This document shows, one piece after another, positions 1 to 8,047 of a DNA stretch of 16,478 nucleotides. A model generated the notes under the pieces. The model saw only the letters and a program-made list of their open reading frames with translations. It was not told the DNA's origin and searched no databases. Source of the DNA: Limnohabitans sp. (GTDB taxonomy: Bacteria > Planctomycetota > Phycisphaerae > Phycisphaerales > SM1A02); the NCBI GenBank assembly GCA_030054275.1, contig JASGCF010000029.1, positions 1-16,478 on the forward strand, in the 5' to 3' direction. The translations under genes and the position numbers were made by a program. How positions within the stretch are numbered: the stretch's first letter is position 1; each line of letters opens with the position of its first letter.

Positions 1-30
1 CTGGAGTTCAGACGTGTGCTCTTCCGATCT
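1..30 (+). other. Illumina TruSeq read-2 adapter remnant (not genomic)
   Basis: The first 30 bases match the 3' 30 nt of the standard Illumina TruSeq read-2 adapter, ending in GCTCTTCCGATCT. This is library-construction sequence left at a contig end and should be masked. From base 31 the sequence has the composition of the rest of the window. Bases 31-75 lie between the adapter and the stop codon of the CotH-like gene, and I see no feature in them. Confidence 0.97.
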
Positions 31-75
31 GTCATTCATGTGTGTAGATCGCTCCGGCGGTTGCTTCGCGTGGGC

Positions 76-1824
76 TCACTGTTTCGACGAGTTTGGTGAT
101 GCCGTCGTTGCTGCTGTCGCAGCGGACTTCCGTCGAAACTCACTGAGAAACTTTGAGCGTTTCTCGAAGAACTGACGCAGGCTACCAGTCTCATTTGAAG
201 AAGTGTCGCGTTCAAAGGCTTCAGTGGTAAAGGCCTTTCGAGTGTCCGACGCAACACGCAGCGCAATCGTGTCGTGAAGCCGTTGGACGAACGGCCCCAT
301 CTTTTCCCATGACATTTCCTGCCCGAGGACGCGCACATATCCGAGGTAGCGTTCGCGCAGCGCAGGAACTTGTAAGAGGCGACTTCGCAGCGGTTTCGTC
401 GGATCGTCGAGGCCCGTGAGTGGGTCGAGTTCAGTCATCGAGCCGCCGCGTCCGCCATCCTGCGGGCGGGCGTTCGGCCTCGATTCTTGCACCGCTCCTG
501 GCGCGCTTGCTGCTGGCGGCGGTGGCGGCGGAGCCCCTTCGGCTGGATCTGCAGGTCGTGGTCGCATGCCACGCCCAGGGCGACCTTCGCGAGGAGGTCC
601 GCCTGGCCCATCAGGCCCCATGCCTGGTCCGCCACCAGGTCCGCCGCGCGACGACTTGAACGCCTCGTTCATGTCGTGTGGCACGATGTGGAAGACGCCC
701 TTCGGATCGAGATACAGCGAGTAGTCGCTCGCGCGTGTCCAATAGCCGTCGGAGTTTGCCGTCGCGACATCAAGCGCGAGAAACCACAGCGCGCCATCGA
801 TATCGAGCATCGGCTTCAACGCCTCCTCGAGTTGATCGAGCGGCGTCTCACTGAGCGTCTCGCACAGTTTGACGAGTGCTTTCCAATCTTTCTCGCGATC
901 TTTCGTTTTGATTTCGTATCGCTCTCGATACGCCGCAAGGTCTTCGCCGCGATAGTCAAGCCCGCCAGTCGCGCGCGGCGAGCCCTTCACCTTCCAACGC
1001 GCGCCATCGCCCTCAAAGGCAGGCCAATGCTCACGCAGGAAGACCTTGTTGAACTGCTCGACATTGACGAACACGCCCCACGACTCGCCATTGACGACGA
1101 CTTCAACGAAGTTCGCCTTCGGCGCTGGAATGTGCGGTGCTGCGAGTTGTGCGTACAACACCGACGACATGAACGACGCGTCGCCATTCGCATTCAAGAA
1201 ATTCAGCGTGTTTTGGCCGTAAAGCCGTGCTCTTGGGTCGGTGTGATCGACCGCGACATTGAACGAGCGCTTCGATCCGCGCGGAACCATCATGTAGCTT
1301 GACGCGCCGCGAAAGTGCACGCCAACCCCTTCGATGACTTTGCCGTCGACAGTCATCCGCGCAGGCACATCGGCGTCGGTGTTGTGAAAGAGCTCGAGTT
1401 CTTCTTCCCAGTTCGGGAGATCAAAATCGATGAAGACGGTGCGCACGATGTCGGTCGCGAAGAGCGGTGCATCGGGGTAACTCGCAATGTCTTTCGGCGA
1501 AACCTTCGGCCCCGGCACTTTCGGCGCGGCATTCCCGCCTGGCCCTCGCATGCCGCCTCGGCCGCGTCCGCCTTGCGGTGTCTTCTTGAGTTCGGCGCGC
1601 GCGGCATCACGCTCAGCGCCCTCGAGTCGGCCATTCTTGTCTGTGTCGAAGTCCTTCAGGATCTCGCGCGTCGGAGCGTTCGGTCCGCCGGGCCCACCTG
1701 GTCCGAACGGCGGCGGTCCACCAAAGAAGTCGCCCTCGGGTGGCGGCGCTTGCCCAACAGCTTGTGCCGCCACAAGAAGTGCGAGCAATGCGAATCGATG
1801 CAAAGGGAAGGCTGAGTGTTGCAT
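76..1824 (-). CDS. Secreted CotH kinase-like protein with EF-hand and Gly/Pro-rich tracts
   Basis: The 582-aa product starts with a hydrophobic signal peptide (residues about 8-26, cleavage near VGQA). A Gly/Pro-rich stretch follows, then a canonical EF-hand loop at 60-71 (DTDKNGRLEGAE) that should bind calcium. The CotH core spans about 120-390. It contains FRGAS (171-175), a VNGESWGVFVNVEQ segment, a SDGYWTRASDYSLY segment and the acidic PHDMNEAF motif (382-389), matching the spore-coat-kinase-like CotH family. A second Gly/Pro-rich linker (about 391-450) follows directly, then a helical C-terminus. CotH in Bacillus phosphorylates coat proteins; the substrate here is unknown. I chose the ATG at 1824 over 1890 because GGAG lies 7 nt upstream of it and the signal peptide then sits at the N-terminus. 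The gene lies 74 bp downstream of serS, probably co-transcribed. Family assignment is confident; kinase activity is inferred. Confidence 0.9.
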   Translation of the reverse strand: MQHSAFPLHRFALLALLVAAQAVGQAPPPEGDFFGGPPPFGPGGPGGPNAPTREILKDFDTDKNGRLEGAERDAARAELKKTPQGGRGRGGMRGPGGNAAPKVPGPKVSPKDIASYPDAPLFATDIVRTVFIDFDLPNWEEELELFHNTDADVPARMTVDGKVIEGVGVHFRGASSYMMVPRGSKRSFNVAVDHTDPRARLYGQNTLNFLNANGDASFMSSVLYAQLAAPHIPAPKANFVEVVVNGESWGVFVNVEQFNKVFLREHWPAFEGDGARWKVKGSPRATGGLDYRGEDLAAYRERYEIKTKDREKDWKALVKLCETLSETPLDQLEEALKPMLDIDGALWFLALDVATANSDGYWTRASDYSLYLDPKGVFHIVPHDMNEAFKSSRGGPGGGPGMGPDGPGGPPREGRPGRGMRPRPADPAEGAPPPPPPAASAPGAVQESRPNARPQDGGRGGSMTELDPLTGLDDPTKPLRSRLLQVPALRERYLGYVRVLGQEMSWEKMGPFVQRLHDTIALRVASDTRKAFTTEAFERDTSSNETGSLRQFFEKRSKFLSEFRRKSAATAATTASPNSSKQ

Positions 1825-1898
1825 ACGAAGTCTCCACATCTCACGATTCGAACGGTTGCCCGATCGAACGCGGTGCGGGACGCCGCACAACCGCGAAT

Positions 1899-3296
1899 TC
1901 AGCCGATCTTCGCAATTCCGCCCATGTAGCCGCGCAGCACTTCCGGAATGACCACCGAGCCATCAGCTTGCTGGTGCATCTCAAGCAGCGGAATGAGTAC
2001 ACGCGGACTCGCGGCAACGGTGTTGTTCAGCGCGTACGCAAAGCGCGTCTTGCCGTCCGCGTCCTTGTAGCGAAGATTGAGGCGTCGGCACTGAAAATCG
2101 TTCAAACGACTCGCCGAGTGCGTCTCGCCAAACTCACCCGTCGGTGCGCCGTCTTTGCCAACTTCGCCGCGACCGGGCATCCAACTTTCGATATCGATCA
2201 TGTCCTCGTTCTTCACCCCGAGGTCGCCGGTGCAGCACTGGAGCAAGCGATACGCGAGTCCGAGCGATTGCAAGATCATCTCGACCGACTCCATCATTTG
2301 CTTGTGCCACGCGCGGCTTTCCGCATCGTCGGCCTTACATACGACCACTTGCTCAACCTTATCGAATTGGTGAATTCGATAGAGGCCCGCAGTGTCCTTG
2401 CCGGCCGCGCCCGCTTCGCGACGGAAGCAGGTCGACACGGTGCAGTACTTCAGCGGCAATTGCTCGTGCGAAAGAATCTCATCGGCATGCAGTCCCATCA
2501 GGCCCACTTCACCAGTCCCCGTGAGGTAGAGGTCGTGACCCGAGCCGCGCTTCGATTCCTCGATGTGGTACGCCTGCTCGCGCCCCGCGGGGAAAAAGCC
2601 CGTGCCCACCATGCACTCTTCTTTCACGATGACGGGAATGCCCATCGGGCTAAATCCGCGCTTGTCGGCCATGAAGTCGACCGCATATCGCAGCACCGCC
2701 TGATGCAGTCGCATGCCAAGGCCGGTGAGCACATAGTGCCGCGTACCCGACATCTTCACGCCGCGTTCGAAATCGACGAGCCCGTGCATTCTGACGAGCT
2801 CAAGATGCGTGCGCGGCTTGAAGCCGCGGTTCTCCGCGAAGGTCTTCGTGAAGTCCCAGTTCGACGGGGCCCAACGGCGAATCTCTTGGTTGTCTTCGCT
2901 GCCTTTGCCCTTTGGCACATCAGGAGACGGTGGCTGCGGAACTTGCAGCCAGAGCGCCTTGAATTCCGGCTCAATCGCGGCGAGATGGCGCTCTTCTTCG
3001 GTCACAAGCGCTTTGAGTTCTGATGGGCGCGCTTCGAGTGCTGCGATCTCCATCTCAAGGCGATCTTTCTCGTCGCCTGCCGCGGCCTTGAGTTTGCCTT
3101 TCAGTTGACCGATCTTCGGGCCAACTTCCTTCGAGATTCGATTTTGCTCGCTGCGCGCGGTCTCGAGTCGCGTCACGATCGCGCGGCGTCCCTCGTCGAG
3201 CGCGAGAAGTCGATCGATGTCGACATCCATGCACTTGTCACGCGTGCCGTTGCGGTACTTGTCGGGGTTTTCGCGAAGATCCTTCAGGTCGATCAT
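1899..3296 (-). CDS. serS: Serine--tRNA ligase
   Basis: The 465-aa cytoplasmic enzyme charges tRNA(Ser), and tRNA(Sec) where present, with serine. Residues about 1-115 form the tRNA-binding coiled-coil arm, starting with the typical MIDLKDLRENPD. The class II catalytic domain follows, with TGTGEV (259-264), motif 2 FRREAG (291-296), HQFDKVE, and the C-terminal VIPEVLRGYMGG. Motif 3 is LNNT...PR (423-432) rather than the common LNGSG...GR, and the preceding segment is ETHSAS rather than EISSCS. As I recall, Thermus SerRS has the same pair of variants. Length is somewhat above the usual 420-430 aa, partly from a Gly-rich insertion near 375-390. I chose ATG 3296 over 3341 from alignment to the family start. 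There is no SD; a TATCTT box 9 nt upstream suggests its own leaderless transcript, with cotH downstream. Confidence 0.96.
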   Translation of the reverse strand: MIDLKDLRENPDKYRNGTRDKCMDVDIDRLLALDEGRRAIVTRLETARSEQNRISKEVGPKIGQLKGKLKAAAGDEKDRLEMEIAALEARPSELKALVTEEERHLAAIEPEFKALWLQVPQPPSPDVPKGKGSEDNQEIRRWAPSNWDFTKTFAENRGFKPRTHLELVRMHGLVDFERGVKMSGTRHYVLTGLGMRLHQAVLRYAVDFMADKRGFSPMGIPVIVKEECMVGTGFFPAGREQAYHIEESKRGSGHDLYLTGTGEVGLMGLHADEILSHEQLPLKYCTVSTCFRREAGAAGKDTAGLYRIHQFDKVEQVVVCKADDAESRAWHKQMMESVEMILQSLGLAYRLLQCCTGDLGVKNEDMIDIESWMPGRGEVGKDGAPTGEFGETHSASRLNDFQCRRLNLRYKDADGKTRFAYALNNTVAASPRVLIPLLEMHQQADGSVVIPEVLRGYMGGIAKIG

Positions 3297-3305
3297 GGCG
3301 GGCAG

Positions 3306-3311
3306 AAGATA
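3306..3311 (-). promoter_or_regulatory. Candidate -10 box of serS (leaderless)
   Basis: Read on the minus strand this is TATCTT, matching TAnnnT, ending 9 nt before the serS ATG. A start site about 7 nt downstream would give an mRNA with almost no leader. No convincing -35 is visible. It sits downstream of the hairpin that may end the nadK transcript. Confidence 0.5.
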
Positions 3312-3350
3312 CCGCAGAAGCGTGATCGATGACGCGCTCAAGATTTGAGC

Positions 3351-3372
3351 GGTCGCCGCTGCGGCGGCGACC
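3351..3372 (-). terminator. GC-rich stem-loop between nadK and serS
   Basis: A perfect 9-bp inverted repeat (GGTCGCCGC, loop of 4, GCGGCGACC) lies in the 154-bp gap after nadK. No real T-run follows on the minus strand, so intrinsic termination would be weak there. A second perfect 7-bp stem-loop (ATGAAGC-AGA-GCTTCAT, 3412-3428) lies 22 bp after the nadK stop. Together they suggest transcript-end processing or partial termination before serS. Confidence 0.45.
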
Positions 3373-3450
3373 TTTGGCGCGATTCACGCCAGAGCGAGCG
3401 AAAGCGGCCACATGAAGCAGAGCTTCATCAGGCCGCTCAGTCGCGAGCGC

Positions 3451-4305
3451 TCAAGAACGATACGACGGCGGCGCCGCCCATCGCATCTTCGAGCGCAGTG
3501 CATCCCAGTAGCGATTCGACGGGTTTGCAACGAACTTTGCGTGCAGCGTGTTTCGGCGCACAACGACACGATCACCTGTCCCAAGCGAGATGAAGCGCTG
3601 ACCATCGAGGACCACGCAAGTCCCTTCGTTCACGCGACGAAGTGCGAACGAAATCGTCTCATGCGAGCCAACAACAACGGGTCGAAACGCAAGACTCTGC
3701 GCACAAATCGGGGTGATCGTGATTCCAGCAACATCTGGATGCACAATCGGACCACCCGCGCTCGCGCTGTATGCAGTCGATCCTGTCGGTGTTGCGATGA
3801 TGACACCGTCGCCTGTGATATCGACGCCCTCATGATCTGCATCGACCGACATGGAGAGTTCAATCATCCGATGCGGGGCGCCAGCCGTGATGACTGCATC
3901 GTTGATGGCAACACCCGTTTCGATCGTCGAAGTCTCGCCGCCGTGTGCGTGTTCTACCTCGACGGAAAGCAGCATGCGTTCACGAATCGGCGGCTGTGCA
4001 CCGAAGATGAGCACGGCATGCTTCTCAAGGTCCGCCACATCAAATTCCGCCAGAAAACCGAGTCTTCCAGCGTTCACACCAACGATCGGCGCTCCGCGTG
4101 AAACAAGTCTTCTGGTCTCCCCAATCAGCGTGCCATCTCCGCCGACAACCACAGCAAGATCAAACCCAAGCGTTTGCGGAAGCGGCTCGTCGCCTGAAAC
4201 AATGTCCATGATGACACCGTGCCGTCCGAGCAGCGGGCGAATGGCATCTGCCGTGCGTGCGGCCTCAGGTTTCGATCGATTGGCGATGAGAAGCATGCTC
4301 GGCAT
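3451..4305 (-). CDS. nadK: NAD kinase
   Basis: The 284-aa enzyme phosphorylates NAD to NADP in the cytoplasm, using ATP or polyphosphate. It has all the family landmarks: GGDGT (55-59), the nucleotide-binding glycine motif; NAGRLGFLAEF (78-88); IND (134-136); and GDGVIIATPTGSTAYSASAGG (165-185), the conserved region around the NAD site. Length is typical of bacterial NAD kinases. I chose ATG 4305 over 4338 because GAGG lies 8 nt upstream, and the longer version would add a non-conserved peptide. It starts 37 bp after the ABC-ATPase stop, so it is likely the last gene of the operon 889-aa protein / ABC ATPase / nadK. The link between NADP synthesis and the transporter looks like housekeeping co-transcription only. 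Confidence 0.95.
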   Translation of the reverse strand: MPSMLLIANRSKPEAARTADAIRPLLGRHGVIMDIVSGDEPLPQTLGFDLAVVVGGDGTLIGETRRLVSRGAPIVGVNAGRLGFLAEFDVADLEKHAVLIFGAQPPIRERMLLSVEVEHAHGGETSTIETGVAINDAVITAGAPHRMIELSMSVDADHEGVDITGDGVIIATPTGSTAYSASAGGPIVHPDVAGITITPICAQSLAFRPVVVGSHETISFALRRVNEGTCVVLDGQRFISLGTGDRVVVRRNTLHAKFVANPSNRYWDALRSKMRWAAPPSYRS

Positions 4306-4342
4306 GGTGCAGTCCTCACACAAGCGTCCACCCAACATGTGA

Positions 4343-5290
4343 CTAACTCACAAGCCCCTTGGTGACTCGCATGAAAGCAGTTTCGAGGCTGATTTGTTCT
4401 GGTTGCAGTCGTGCCAGTCGGAAGCCTTGCGCTAAGAGCCGCGCCGCCAACTCGCTCGCCGTGATCTCTGCGTCCGGCTCAAGCATGACATCCATGCGCT
4501 TACCACCGTCTTCAAGTGCGAGCTCGATCTTCGCAACACCCTTCACGCTCTTGAGAAGCGCTGCGGCTTCTTCGGTACGAGATTCCACTTGAATTTGCAC
4601 GACTTTGCCGACCTTTGCGCGTTGCATCAAGTCTTGTACAGGCCCAGCGAAGATCAACTTCCCTTGTTCGATCACACCGACAGCGTTACAGAGATCTGCG
4701 AGTTCATACAAGATGTGTGACGAAATCAAAATCGTCTTGCCAATGCGGCGAAGTTCTTTGAGTAGTTCGCGCATTTCAATTCGTGCGCGAGGATCGAGAC
4801 CGGAACTTGGCTCATCCATCAGCAGCACCTTCGGGTCGTGAATCAGAACGCGCGCGACGGCCAACCGCTGCTGCATACCGCGAGACAACCCGTTCACTTC
4901 TGTTTCGGTTTTGTGCGTCAGATCGGTCAGCGCAAGTACTTCTGTAATCGTCGACTCGCGCTTTGAAACAGGCACTCCGTAGCACGCCGCGAAAAACTCT
5001 AAATACTCGCCAACGGTCATGTCTTGGTACGCGCCCATGAAGTCGGGCACATATCCAATCAGCGGACGGATCAAGTGATTCTGATATCCCACCACTTTGC
5101 CATCGATGCGCGCTTCACCCCATGTTGGTTTCAGCAGTGTCGCAAGGATTTTCATGGTCGTCGTCTTGCCCGCGCCGTTCGGCCCGATGAAGCCGAAACA
5201 GGTTCCCTCCTCAATCACCAAATTGAGGTTGTCGAGCGCGACGAAGTCTCCGTACTTCTTGGTGAGGTTGACCGTTTCGATCATCGGCAT
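4343..5290 (-). CDS. ABC transporter ATP-binding protein (CcmA/NatA type)
   Basis: The 315-aa cytoplasmic ATPase belongs to the ABC-2 export branch. It has Walker A GPNGAGKTT (36-44), signature LSRGMQQR (135-142), Walker B VLLMDEPSSGLDP (155-167) and H-loop His192. The Q-loop glutamine is replaced: the segment reads IGYVPDFMG, with Asp83 in place of Gln. I recall a YMPDFFG version in a subset of NatA-like ATPases, so it is not necessarily inactivating. Residues about 225-315 form the usual C-terminal extension. The start at 5290 has GAGGA 6 nt upstream and lies 9 bp after the stop of the 889-aa gene, so the two are surely co-transcribed. No ABC-2 permease gene is adjacent. The permease must be elsewhere, or the 889-aa protein takes that role. 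The substrate is unknown. Confidence 0.94.
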   Translation of the reverse strand: MPMIETVNLTKKYGDFVALDNLNLVIEEGTCFGFIGPNGAGKTTTMKILATLLKPTWGEARIDGKVVGYQNHLIRPLIGYVPDFMGAYQDMTVGEYLEFFAACYGVPVSKRESTITEVLALTDLTHKTETEVNGLSRGMQQRLAVARVLIHDPKVLLMDEPSSGLDPRARIEMRELLKELRRIGKTILISSHILYELADLCNAVGVIEQGKLIFAGPVQDLMQRAKVGKVVQIQVESRTEEAAALLKSVKGVAKIELALEDGGKRMDVMLEPDAEITASELAARLLAQGFRLARLQPEQISLETAFMRVTKGLVS

Positions 5291-5299
5291 GACTGTTCC

Positions 5300-7969
5300 T
5301 CAGGCGCCGCCCGCGCCATTCTCTTCCGATTGGTTTGTCGGCGCATTTTCATCGCTTGTGCCTTGGTCCTGCTCGGTCCCTGTTTGCTTTGCTCGCTTTT
5401 CGTCGGCGCTCTCTGCAGAGAGTCGCGCAGGCCACGACGGCACAATCGACTCAAGATTCGACGGAAGCGGCAGCACCCAACGAACAAGGACCCGACCCTC
5501 TGATGGGACATCTTCTCCATCGACAACAACTGCATAGGGCAACTCTGCATTTCGCAGCCAACCCATGACCACAATGCAGGGCTCAGAGAAGTGTGACGAC
5601 AAATCAAGTTCTCTCGCCCCGAATCGTTTCACGGTCAGTACGGCTGGATCGCGTGGCGGGTCTTGCAGGTATGTCGGCGGTCGCAGCATGCCATACATCG
5701 AAAGCATCTCGAGCTCTGTCTCAAGATCGATGTTGTCACTGCCAAGCCCGATGTTCACACCCAACTGCGAGGCAGACTTATAGAGCGGTGCGTAATACTT
5801 GTCGGACAGCGCGCGCTCAAGTCCAAGGCGATCCGCAACGGATGTCTTCGGAAAGGTCTCTGCGAGGTTCAGTTCAGTCCCAGCTGGCCAACTCGCAACG
5901 CTCACCATCGCGCCACGGTTGGGTAACTGCGCGGAAAATCGGCGATCGGCAATTCCGCTTTCATCGGGCAGTCCCATCGTCAGCAGAGGATTTCGCACGG
6001 GCCAAACATGCACCACAAGCACATTTTCAAGCGCTGCGGGAAGTCCGTGCGTCAGTCCACCCTCGATCGAAATGCTCGCAGGACTTGTACTTCGATCGAT
6101 CGACACCACGACGGGGCGCGATACGGACGGCATCTCGCCCCATTTTTCTCGCGGAACGCCAAGCCAGCGCGCTTTGAAATCAATGGAGGTCGCACGCGAC
6201 GGCGCAACCGCGATATGCGGCTCATCGATGGGCACCTCGTATCGCTCGCGGCTCGGGAACGCAATCGGCGTTCCTTCATACGGTCGCCACGAAGTCAGCG
6301 CGTTGCGCAGTCCATCTTTTGCGTTCGGATCAAGCTCCACTCGCGTCTCACCGTACTCAGGCGCAAACAGTGAGAACCAACTTGTCGCGCGTCGCCACTG
6401 CGGCTTCAGCGGGGCATATTCACCCGGCGCGCGTGCGATGAGGTCAAGCACCGTGAGGTGACGAATGCGGGCACTACTTCCAGCCATAGAACCGCCGACA
6501 GCCCAGATCACCATGGTGAATCCAGCGGCAACAGCAAGAAATGCAACCCATGACCACTTCTCGCGACGGAAGGCTTTCAAGATCGCGAATCCAAGTGGGC
6601 CAGCGATCAGCCAATACAGCGCAAAGACGCCGGTTGCAGCAAGAACGCCCAACGCAGCCTCTCCACTGAGACCGATGATGTCCGCGATGTTGGCACCATC
6701 GCCAATGCGCTTCGTGTATCCGCCGCTCGTGAGGCGCTTCGCCTCGCCAAGTGCTGTGTACTCGGCACCGCTTGGCGTATCTGCGCGTCTACCAAGCAGG
6801 CGGTTCCAAAAGACATCACCCTGCGGTATCGAAGGTGTTTGCAGTCCGCGAGCCGCGAGATCATCGACATCGATCCCCAGCAAGGTGATCGTGCCAAATC
6901 CGCGACGACAGCGAATTCCGACGATACGCCCACCAAGATCATCTGGCGAAATCTCTTCGTCTGTGGAGGTTGGGTTGCGGGCGACAGCGCGTGCGCGATC
7001 GCTTTCTTCGCGCGCTGGAATCGCAAGAAACGGAACCCAGTCACGATCCAGCGTCGATGGATCGAAGATCGCAAGACGGGTTCGCGCATCTCTCGCCCGC
7101 AGCCCATCAGAAAGCGAGACAAGCGGCAAGAAATCCGCAACCCGAACATCATCCACGCGTCGCGGCGCGGTGCTCGGAAGAACATCACTGAAACCATGTC
7201 GTCCGCTTGTTCCGACAGACCATGGATCGCCCGCTGAGGGAAGCGAAATCACCAAGTTGCCGCCTCGATCCACCCACTCGAGAACCGCGCGCGCCGCTTC
7301 ATCCGAAATACGCGCGGGTGGAACGGTGCCGCCACCCCAAATCAATGCATCGAATTGGGCATAGCCCTCCCAACGATCGGGAAAGGCGTCGGAATCGCGA
7401 AGATTGCCGATCAGCGTGAGCGTATTCATCGATGGAATGCGCCCACTCTGGTCTCGCGACTGCGCGAAAATGTCAAGCCCGTAACTCCGCCCACCAACAG
7501 CAAGGAGTCCGTCATCTTCTGGCGCGAGAAACTGCGGCGCGGTTTCTGCGATTTGCGGCGCGATCTTTGCAGTTCCAAGATCGCGCACACGCGTGCCATC
7601 GCGCACTTCGTACAAGCGCAAGTCGTAGATCGTGTCGCGTAACGCACCTTCCGGATAGGGCGGCATCTCGCCGTACATCCAGCGGCGCAACGGCTGACTT
7701 GGATTCAGAAGCACCCTTCGCGAGTTCTCGGTGATATCGCGATCTGCGTTCTCCAATTCCCACACCGCTTCGATCTCAATCGGATCGCTCAGTGCGCTCC
7801 GAAATTCCAGTTGCACCGCCACGCTGCCGCCACCACGCACAAGGTCGCCAGCACCAAAGTGCAAGACCTTCACATCAATGTCCGCTGCGACGCTCGCACT
7901 TCCGAGAACCGCTGCGAGAACGAGTGCGATGGCAACAGAAAGGTGTTGGGCAACGCGTCCGACCTGCAT
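5300..7969 (-). CDS. Large membrane-anchored extracytoplasmic protein, ABC-ATPase partner candidate
   Basis: I do not recognise the family of this 889-aa protein. Residues about 8-29 form a signal peptide (cleavage near SVAAD). Residues 30-145 look like a beta-sandwich. Residues about 160-250 resemble a GATase1-like Rossmann fold: DALIWGGG at 207-214, then AVLEWVDRGGNLVISLP at 228-244, without an obvious catalytic Cys-His pair. Two hydrophobic helices (about 438-464 and 473-493) follow, joined by a short basic loop (AFRREKWS). A second large beta-rich domain spans 500-850, and the acidic, Gln/Asn/Glu-rich tail (853-889) is low complexity. It is the first gene of the operon, 9 bp upstream of the ABC ATPase, which suggests a joint complex. 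There is no SD; TACACT ends 8 nt before the ATG. Coding status is certain, function is not. Confidence 0.88.
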   Translation of the reverse strand: MQVGRVAQHLSVAIALVLAAVLGSASVAADIDVKVLHFGAGDLVRGGGSVAVQLEFRSALSDPIEIEAVWELENADRDITENSRRVLLNPSQPLRRWMYGEMPPYPEGALRDTIYDLRLYEVRDGTRVRDLGTAKIAPQIAETAPQFLAPEDDGLLAVGGRSYGLDIFAQSRDQSGRIPSMNTLTLIGNLRDSDAFPDRWEGYAQFDALIWGGGTVPPARISDEAARAVLEWVDRGGNLVISLPSAGDPWSVGTSGRHGFSDVLPSTAPRRVDDVRVADFLPLVSLSDGLRARDARTRLAIFDPSTLDRDWVPFLAIPAREESDRARAVARNPTSTDEEISPDDLGGRIVGIRCRRGFGTITLLGIDVDDLAARGLQTPSIPQGDVFWNRLLGRRADTPSGAEYTALGEAKRLTSGGYTKRIGDGANIADIIGLSGEAALGVLAATGVFALYWLIAGPLGFAILKAFRREKWSWVAFLAVAAGFTMVIWAVGGSMAGSSARIRHLTVLDLIARAPGEYAPLKPQWRRATSWFSLFAPEYGETRVELDPNAKDGLRNALTSWRPYEGTPIAFPSRERYEVPIDEPHIAVAPSRATSIDFKARWLGVPREKWGEMPSVSRPVVVSIDRSTSPASISIEGGLTHGLPAALENVLVVHVWPVRNPLLTMGLPDESGIADRRFSAQLPNRGAMVSVASWPAGTELNLAETFPKTSVADRLGLERALSDKYYAPLYKSASQLGVNIGLGSDNIDLETELEMLSMYGMLRPPTYLQDPPRDPAVLTVKRFGARELDLSSHFSEPCIVVMGWLRNAELPYAVVVDGEDVPSEGRVLVRWVLPLPSNLESIVPSWPARLSAESADEKRAKQTGTEQDQGTSDENAPTNQSEENGAGGA

Positions 7970-7977
7970 GGGCCGAA

Positions 7978-7983
7978 AGTGTA
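7978..7983 (-). promoter_or_regulatory. Candidate -10 box of the 889-aa gene/ABC/nadK operon (leaderless)
   Basis: TACACT on the minus strand, followed by 8 nt and then ATG, with no SD between. The surrounding block is nearly the same as that before the M20 peptidase gene. No TTGACA-like -35 is seen at the normal spacing. Confidence 0.55.
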
Positions 7984-8047
7984 CCGCCCGCGCGAGATCT
8001 GAACGAGTTCACTGAACGCGTGCCCGACTTGCGCCGATGGCGTTGCC

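Noticed and set aside
464..680. Gly/Pro-rich DNA tract as a tandem nucleotide repeat
   Set aside because: The DNA has no fixed period; the pattern comes from Gly/Pro/Arg codon usage in a low-complexity protein linker.
487..1302. Long plus-strand ORF (271 aa) opposite the CotH-like gene
   Set aside because: It is antisense to a gene with recognisable CotH and EF-hand motifs; its translation is Arg-rich with no family features, as expected from GC-rich antisense frames.
1740..3023. Long plus-strand ORF (427 aa) opposite serS
   Set aside because: It is antisense to an unmistakable seryl-tRNA synthetase; the open frame follows from codon bias.
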